A DNA stretch of 64,000 nt. Source: Nannocystis sp. RBIL2. GTDB lineage: Bacteria > Myxococcota_A > Polyangia > Nannocystales > Nannocystaceae. Each line of letters begins with the position of its first letter. The first letter of the stretch is position 1. The notes beneath the pieces were generated by a model. That model made no database searches. It was given only the letters and a program-made list of their open reading frames with translations, and was not told the DNA's origin. The translations under genes were made by a program, and so were the position numbers. Positions 59,060 through 64,000 of the stretch are shown piece by piece. The stretch lies in NCBI RefSeq assembly GCF_026626745.1, contig NZ_JAPNJW010000001.1, forward strand, positions 1,332,001-1,396,000, given 5' to 3'.

Positions 59060-60784
59060 ATGCGTCGCGCCCTTACTCCCGCTACCCTCGCCTTGCTCGG
59101 ACTCGTCCTCATGCCTGCCTGCGGCGACCACGGCGGCGCGACCACCGAGGGCGCGAGCGAGACCACCGACAGCACCGGCTCCACCACCGACGCGACCACG
59201 GCCGCGCCCACCGGCGACCCGCCGACCTCCTCGACCACAGTGGAGCCGACGTCGACCACCATGGGGCCGACGACCGAGCCGGTGACGGGCACCACCACCG
59301 AGACCGGCACCACCACGGTCGACACCGACACCACCACCGGCGATCCCGCAGCCCTGTGCGATCGGCTCGGCGGCGAGGTCGGCGTCGGCGAGCTCGTCGA
59401 CGGCGCGCTCGGGGTCGTGCTGAACGACGACAGGGTCAACGGCTACTTCCTCAACAACGACGTCGACGGCGGCAACCTGCGCGCCTGTCTGATCAAGCAG
59501 CTCGGCCAGGTCGCCGGCTGTGCCGGCGTCGCGTACGACTGCCTCGACATGAAGACCGCGCACGCCGGCCTCGGGATCTCGACCGACGACTTCATGGACT
59601 TCGCGCTCGACTTCTCGACCGCCCTCGACACTCACCAGGGCGCCCACCCCGACCTCGGCGACGACGACAAGACCGCGATCCTCGGCGCCCTCGGCGAGCT
59701 CGCGCCCGACATCGTCGAGGACGCCACCAGCGACGCCACCGTCTACCAGCGGATCGGTCGCAAGCCGGCGATCAAGAGCCTCGTCGGCGCGCCCGGCCAG
59801 GCCGGCTCGTTCGTCGACAACGTCGCCCTCGACGTCGCCATCAACGGCTTCTTCGCCGCCGCCGAGTTCGAGCGCCTCAACACCTGTCTCACGCGCCAGG
59901 TCGGCGGCATCGACGGCCCGACCCGGTACGGCCTCGAGGTCGACGCCCCGCCCGGCATCGACCCCGGCGTCGGCGTCGGCGACGAATGCAAGACCATGGC
60001 CGCCGCCCACGAGGGCCTGGTCGACGCCAACGACATGGTCGGCATCGACATCAACGACTTCGGCGCCCTCGTCACCGACCTCGTCACCGCCATGGAGACC
60101 GCCGGCGTCGCCGCGCCCGACCAGGACGCGCTCCTCGGCGTTCTCGGGCCGATGTGCGAGGACATCCTCGCCCCCGAGTTCAAGAACCAGTGCCCCGGCG
60201 CGAGCAAGACCGAGACGGTCGAGGCCTTGAACCTCGCCACCTCGATCCCCGACGACACCTACGACGGCTCGCTCGCCAGCATGGCCTGCGCAGTCCTCGT
60301 CGTGCCCGACGACGGCCTCGACTTCGTCGCCGCGGTCACGCTCACCGTCGCCGCCGACCACACCTTCGTCGGCGACCTCGTGATCAAGATCCAGGGCCCC
60401 GACGGCACCATCAGCACCATCCTCAGCCGCGCCGGCCTCGTCGAGGGCGTCGACGGCCAGGGCGATTGCTGCGGCGACAACTCCAACATCAGCCAGTCGA
60501 ACCCGCTGACGTTCAAGAACGGCGGGGCCACCGACGCCGAGCAGATCGGCGCCGCCATCCCCGGCACCAACGACATCGTGTGCGTCGACGAGCAGCCGCC
60601 GATCGCCTGCGAGTTCCACCCCAACCCCGGCGCCGGCCCCGGCATGGACCTGGACGACTTCCTCGGCTTGACCACCAAGGGCACCTGGCGCGTCTGCATC
60701 GGCGACGCCGGCGGTGGCGACACCGGCACTTTGCACGGCGTCACCCTCGCCATCGACAAGGTCAAGTACGACCCGACGCCCTGA
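59060..60784 (+). CDS. Lipoprotein with two truncated-hemoglobin-like domains and a P-domain-like C-terminus
   Basis: This 574-residue surface lipoprotein is unusual. Seen in order: signal peptide with lipobox LMPACGD; a Thr/Ser linker (25-95); a first truncated-globin-like domain (about 97-190) with LCDRLGGEVGVGELVDG and MKTAHAGLGIS, where His fits the proximal heme ligand; a second (about 230-345) with VYQRIGRKPAIKSLV and MAAAHEGLVD; and a C-terminal domain (about 425-574) with TFVGDLVIKIQGPDGT and TKGTWRVCIGDAGGG that matches the proprotein convertase P domain. Several Cys suggest disulfides. Heme binding is a prediction. Confidence 0.75.
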   Translation: MRRALTPATLALLGLVLMPACGDHGGATTEGASETTDSTGSTTDATTAAPTGDPPTSSTTVEPTSTTMGPTTEPVTGTTTETGTTTVDTDTTTGDPAALCDRLGGEVGVGELVDGALGVVLNDDRVNGYFLNNDVDGGNLRACLIKQLGQVAGCAGVAYDCLDMKTAHAGLGISTDDFMDFALDFSTALDTHQGAHPDLGDDDKTAILGALGELAPDIVEDATSDATVYQRIGRKPAIKSLVGAPGQAGSFVDNVALDVAINGFFAAAEFERLNTCLTRQVGGIDGPTRYGLEVDAPPGIDPGVGVGDECKTMAAAHEGLVDANDMVGIDINDFGALVTDLVTAMETAGVAAPDQDALLGVLGPMCEDILAPEFKNQCPGASKTETVEALNLATSIPDDTYDGSLASMACAVLVVPDDGLDFVAAVTLTVAADHTFVGDLVIKIQGPDGTISTILSRAGLVEGVDGQGDCCGDNSNISQSNPLTFKNGGATDAEQIGAAIPGTNDIVCVDEQPPIACEFHPNPGAGPGMDLDDFLGLTTKGTWRVCIGDAGGGDTGTLHGVTLAIDKVKYDPTP

Positions 60785-60998
60785 ACCCTTCCGCGAGCGC
60801 CGCGACGGCCGCGATGCTCCGGCCGTCGCAGTTCAGCGTCGCGTCGTCCAGCGCCGGATTCGACGGACCATCACGTAGGTCCGCGCGGCGCGTTCGCGAA
60901 CGTCGCTCGCGCCGCTGCTCGCCGCGCCCGGGAGACGGCCAGCCCGGGGGCCGCGCCGACGATCCTGCGAAAGGCCGCCAGCGCTCGCCCCGGCTCGC

Positions 60999-61004
60999 TA
61001 TCAC
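60999..61004 (+). promoter_or_regulatory. -10-like box of the ferritin-like lipoprotein gene
   Basis: TATCAC starts 11 nt before the ATG at 61010. Confidence 0.35.
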
Positions 61005-61009
61005 TCCGC

Positions 61010-62563
61010 ATGCCGACGCATCGCGCGGGCTTGACGGGAGTAGCGGCGCCCGCTGTGCTGATGTCGATGATCCCGCTGCGCACCCGCCTCGACCTCGCCC
61101 CGCTGTTCGCCGCTCTCGGCTGGATCGCCGCCTGCGGGCCCACCAAGGGCGAGACCGAGTCGACCGCTGAGCCCGCCACCTCGACCGCCACGACCACGAC
61201 CACGAGCACCGGCGCGCCCACGAGCGGCACGACTGCGCCGACCACCGGCGAGCCCGCCGCGTGCCCCGGCGAGCTCACCCCGTTGCTGCAGGCGGACGTC
61301 GAGCCGCCGGCGCCCTCGGGCTACGTGCGCTGCGACGACGGCATCGTCCACCGCGCCGAGAAGCTCGAGTGCCTGGTGCCCGCGACCCCGTCGAATTGCC
61401 CGGCCGACGCCGCGCCGGGCGGGTGCCTCAGCAACGACGATTGCACCGAGCTGCCCTTCGGGACATGTCGCGAGAGCATCATCCTCGGCGGCCTTTTCGC
61501 CACCGAGACCGGCGGCTCCGGCCCGACGTGCGAGTGCGAGTACGGCTGCCGCACCGACACCGACTGCCCCGAAGGACAGATCTGCCGCTGCGCCGGCGAC
61601 GGCCTCGGCACCTACACTCGCTGCATCGCCGCCGACTGCACCGCCGACGCCGACTGTCCCGGCGAGCTGTGCGGCGTCGCGGGCGGCGCGTGCTCCGACG
61701 GCCTCGTCCACGCCGCCTGCACCACGCCGCAGGACGAGTGCGACGGCCCCTCCGACTGCGGCGGCAACCTGTGCGTGATCGAGGACGCCCGGTGGATCTG
61801 CAACAACGTCGATTGCGGTCGCCCCTTCATCGTCGACGCGGCCCCCGTGACCGCGCCCGCGGCCGCGCGCGACGACTGGCGCGGCCTCGTCGCCGTCCCC
61901 GCCGGCGAGCCGGTCCTGCGCGCCCGTCTGCGCGCGCACTGGACCGCGATCGCCCTGGCAGAACACGCGTCGGTGGCCTCGTTCGCGGTGTTCGTCCTGC
62001 AACTGCTCGCAGTCGGCGCCCCGCCGACGCTGGTGAGCGACGCCCAGCGGGCGATGGCCGACGAGATCGAGCACGCGCGGATCGCCTTCGCGCTGGCCAG
62101 CCTGTACGAAGGGACAGGTGTCGGGCCCGGCCCGCTGCCGGTCGGCCGCCCGCACATCGCCGCCGACCTCGACGCAGTCGTCGCCGCGGTGATCGCCGAG
62201 GCCTGCGTCGCCGAGACGCTCGCCGGGCTCGAGCTGCGCGAGGCCGCGGCCCAGGCCGAGGACCCGGCGCTGGCCCGCCTGCTGGCGCGGATCGCCGCCG
62301 ACGAGCAACGCCACGCCGAGCTCGGCTGGCGCTTCGTGCAATGGGCCCTGAGCGAGGCCGGGGCCGACCGCGGCCGCGCCGAGGCCTGCTTCGCCGCCGC
62401 CCTGGCCAGCGCAGAAGCTGCCGCGGAGGACATGTCCTCAAGACCAGGCGACCCCGAGCTCCGCAGCCACGGCGTAATCGATGCCCCGCTGCGCGCAGCC
62501 GTGTGGCGCCGCGCCCTCGACGGCCTGGTCCGCCCCGCGGCCGCCCGGCTGTGCGCCGCGTGA
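61010..62563 (+). CDS. Lipoprotein with Cys-rich region and ferritin-like domain
   Basis: This protein of 517 residues has a signal and lipobox (LGWIAACGP), a Thr-rich linker, a Cys-rich region (about 85-285) made of repeats like CTADADCPGELCG and CDGPSDCGGNLC, and a C-terminal ferritin-like four-helix domain (about 305-470). Its di-metal ligand motifs are LAEHASVASF, MADEIEHARIAF, EACVAET and AADEQRHAELGW. This could store or oxidise metal outside the cell. The ATG at 61010 follows a TATCAC box; ATG at 61061 or 61067 would give a neater signal peptide. Confidence 0.75.
   Translation: MPTHRAGLTGVAAPAVLMSMIPLRTRLDLAPLFAALGWIAACGPTKGETESTAEPATSTATTTTTSTGAPTSGTTAPTTGEPAACPGELTPLLQADVEPPAPSGYVRCDDGIVHRAEKLECLVPATPSNCPADAAPGGCLSNDDCTELPFGTCRESIILGGLFATETGGSGPTCECEYGCRTDTDCPEGQICRCAGDGLGTYTRCIAADCTADADCPGELCGVAGGACSDGLVHAACTTPQDECDGPSDCGGNLCVIEDARWICNNVDCGRPFIVDAAPVTAPAAARDDWRGLVAVPAGEPVLRARLRAHWTAIALAEHASVASFAVFVLQLLAVGAPPTLVSDAQRAMADEIEHARIAFALASLYEGTGVGPGPLPVGRPHIAADLDAVVAAVIAEACVAETLAGLELREAAAQAEDPALARLLARIAADEQRHAELGWRFVQWALSEAGADRGRAEACFAAALASAEAAAEDMSSRPGDPELRSHGVIDAPLRAAVWRRALDGLVRPAAARLCAA
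62426..62450. repeat. GTCC palindromic element in the ferritin-like gene
   Basis: GAGGACATGTCCTCAAGACCAGG lies in frame. A further partial copy is at 62101-62120 (CCTGTACGAAGGGACAGG). Confidence 0.5.
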
Positions 62564-62615
62564 CCCTCGCATCGTCGCCTACACACGAGCATGGCCGCCG
62601 CGCGGCCACCCCTCG

Positions 62616-62909
62616 TCACGGCGAGAACATGCCCAACGCCACCACCCCGGCGCCTTCCCCCGGCACCCAGCCGCGGGCCAGGGCATCACGCGCGAGCGCG
62701 GCGATCCGCGACGGCGCGATCGGCACGACCTCGGCGCGCCACGCATCCTCGACATGCGCCTGCACGATCGCCCCGGTGCGCGACGCGTGGGCCAGCGTCA
62801 CAGTGCATTCGTCGCAGTGTTGACAATTCCGCAGCCCGCGCCGACGCACCCACCAGAGCAGCTCGTGGCCGTCCACGACGATCGCTCGACTCCCGCGCCG
62901 CGCCAGCAT
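62616..62909 (-). CDS. Small conserved-looking protein of unknown function
   Basis: This 97-residue protein shows IVVDGHELLWWVRRRGLRN, a Cys pair in CQHCDECTV and a final RIAALARDALARGWVPGE. The ending ALARGW.P resembles a small family of uncharacterised proteins. No membrane or signal segment. The start is at 62909; no clear promoter or ribosome binding site is seen. Confidence 0.5.
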   Translation of the reverse strand: MLARRGSRAIVVDGHELLWWVRRRGLRNCQHCDECTVTLAHASRTGAIVQAHVEDAWRAEVVPIAPSRIAALARDALARGWVPGEGAGVVALGMFSP

Positions 62910-63053
62910 GATTCGAAGGGTGCCGCCGCGACGGCCCGGTGGTCAAGCCGGCTGGTTCGACCCGCCAGGGCGAACGCGAACTCGCTTGGTGTTCGATCTC
63001 GAGATGCGGTCCGTCGCACCATGATCATCTGCCACGGCCCTCCTGCGTGGCAT

Positions 63054-63059
63054 CATGCT
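63054..63059 (+). promoter_or_regulatory. -10-like box of the gene at 63066
   Basis: CATGCT starts 12 nt before the ATG, the same layout as at 57887. Confidence 0.4.
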
Positions 63060-63065
63060 GCGACC

Positions 63066-63590
63066 ATGAAGCGCCGCATCGACCCCAGCCAGCTGCGGGC
63101 CCACGCCCAGCGCGGCGCCCCGCGGGTGCCCGACGCCCTCGCGCGCTATCGCAGCAGTCTGCGCCGGGGCGAAGCCGGCGACGATCCGTTCCCGCGCGGC
63201 CGCTATTGTCTCGACTTCGAGCTCCCGCGCGCCAGCGATTTTTGTGAGATGCGCGTGCGGGACCTCTACCACGCCCTCATCCCCTGGCTGGCCCACGATC
63301 TCGTCGAGCGGCCGCAGCCGTGGATCGACCTCATCGCCTTGGTGGACGAGCTCGTCGAGCGTGAGGACGACTGGTACGCCTGGTCCGCGCCGTGGCCGCT
63401 GGCCGACCTGCGCCTCGTCGTCGACGAGGTCGCCGGGTTGCTCGCCGAGCAGCCCAATCCTTGCGCCCGTCAATGGCTCGGCGACATCGACTACGAGCAC
63501 CTCGGTCCCAAGTTCGCCGGCCTGCGCCAGGACCTCGCTGCCCACGCCGCTGAAATCACCGAGGTCCTCGTCAACGTCCACTGGTGGTAA
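63066..63590 (+). CDS. Small cytoplasmic protein of unknown function
   Basis: This 174-residue protein has a basic N-terminal helix (KRRIDPSQLRAHAQRG) and an acidic, Trp-rich remainder (WYAWSAPWPLADLRLVVDEV). No family is recognised. The codon pattern is that of real genes here. The stop is 4 nt before the kinase start, so the two are probably transcribed together. Confidence 0.5.
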   Translation: MKRRIDPSQLRAHAQRGAPRVPDALARYRSSLRRGEAGDDPFPRGRYCLDFELPRASDFCEMRVRDLYHALIPWLAHDLVERPQPWIDLIALVDELVEREDDWYAWSAPWPLADLRLVVDEVAGLLAEQPNPCARQWLGDIDYEHLGPKFAGLRQDLAAHAAEITEVLVNVHWW

Positions 63591-63594
63591 TTCC

Positions 63595-64000
63595 ATGACG
63601 CGATGCCGCGGCCTGCCCGCGGCCGCGGACCAGGCAATGACAGGACCCCGCCTGCTCGCTGAACCGCGGTGGCCAGCGCAGCACGAAGGTGCGACCATCG
63701 CCTCGGCCACGCGGGGGACGAAGCACGGCATGGCGCACAGCAGCGAGCGCGGGACGCACGAGCCAGCGGCCGGCCCCGACATCCAGCCTCACCCGCTCGG
63801 CGACGCGCACACCCTCGCCGCACCGACTCCTGGCTCTGACGAGCGCCCGACCTCGCCCGGACGCCACACGCCGCCGCTCCCGCAGGTCGCGCGCGACGCC
63901 TACGTCGTCGGCCAGGAGGTCGCGCAGGGCGGCATCGGCCGCGTCCTGTGGGCCCGCGATCGCCGGCTCGATCGCCCGGTGGCGATCAAGGAGCTGCTGG
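63595..64000 (+). CDS. Eukaryote-like Ser/Thr protein kinase, N-terminal part (runs off the window)
   Basis: The first 135 residues of a protein kinase. After a low-complexity N-terminal stretch, the kinase domain begins at YVVGQEVAQGGIGRVLWARD (Gly-rich loop) and reaches the Lys of VAIKELL. The start could be ATG at 63595 or a later one at 63637. A PP2C phosphatase and FHA proteins in the window make a Ser/Thr phosphorylation network likely. Confidence 0.85.
   Translation, partial: MTRCRGLPAAADQAMTGPRLLAEPRWPAQHEGATIASATRGTKHGMAHSSERGTHEPAAGPDIQPHPLGDAHTLAAPTPGSDERPTSPGRHTPPLPQVARDAYVVGQEVAQGGIGRVLWARDRRLDRPVAIKELL

Overview
The window is about 64 kb of very GC-rich DNA from a Gram-negative bacterium, densely packed with genes on both strands. 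The mix of content points to a myxobacterium, most likely of the Nannocystaceae (Nannocystis-like). It includes many lipoproteins with Thr/Ser-rich linkers, hybrid sensor kinases, an HD-GYP protein next to a PilZ protein, a eukaryote-like Ser/Thr kinase, a PP2C phosphatase, FHA domains, LysM murein enzymes and type VI-associated DUF2169 genes. That assignment is inference from gene content. No rRNA, tRNA, phage, insertion sequence or CRISPR array was seen.

Layout. 1-8.3 kb: start of an aldehyde dehydrogenase, an exported beta-barrel-like protein, a LysM/M74 murein endopeptidase, a MoxR ATPase paired with a large TraB-like protein, a lipoprotein and a radical SAM protein. 8.4-12.4 kb: a MoxR-DUF58-BatA/VWA operon. 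12.4-19.5 kb: an extended SDR, a hybrid histidine kinase overlapping a receiver-linked class III cyclase with guanylate-type specificity residues, a TROVE-like/VWA protein overlapping an ARPP-2-like/Fis-HTH protein, and HU. 20-28 kb: a Cys-rich secreted peptide with two membrane-anchored partners, a double-FHA protein, SthA and VWA/lipoproteins. 28.1-28.8 kb: two tandem structured RNA genes. 28.9-41.3 kb: a CDF transporter, lipoproteins, a UbiA-family enzyme, an MBL hydrolase, a PilZ-PilZ-hydrolase-methyltransferase fusion overlapping a kinase/receiver/HD-GYP protein, and two methyltransferases. 41.6-49.6 kb: a type VI-associated DUF2169/PAAR-like cluster and two LolC/E-type permeases. 49.9-56.6 kb: envelope proteins, TatA, an MltD-like transglycosylase, MoeA and an RluA-type pseudouridine synthase. 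56.7-64 kb: a degenerate repeat array, a PP2C phosphatase, a lipoprotein with two truncated-globin-like domains, a ferritin-like lipoprotein, small unknown genes and the start of a Ser/Thr kinase.

The most striking find is the tandem RNA pair at 28155-28391 and 28487-28723. Each unit is 237 nt with the layout of a retron msr-msd RNA: a pairing ends a1/a2, a TAGC branch-site context directly after a1, two short hairpins, and a long hairpin. The long hairpin contains a perfect 24-bp stem whose sequence is completely different in the two copies while pairing is kept. Each unit has its own -10-like box and terminator. There is no reverse transcriptase in the window.

Two genome-wide habits also stand out. 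First, a short palindrome (half-sites CCTGTCC or CATGTCC facing GGACAGG or GGACATG) occurs in at least 40 places. It is clustered between convergent genes and also lies in frame inside coding regions, most dramatically in moeA. Second, many genes have a TANNNT box starting about 12-14 nt before the start codon and no ribosome binding site, which suggests widespread leaderless transcripts; this pattern was used to choose several starts.
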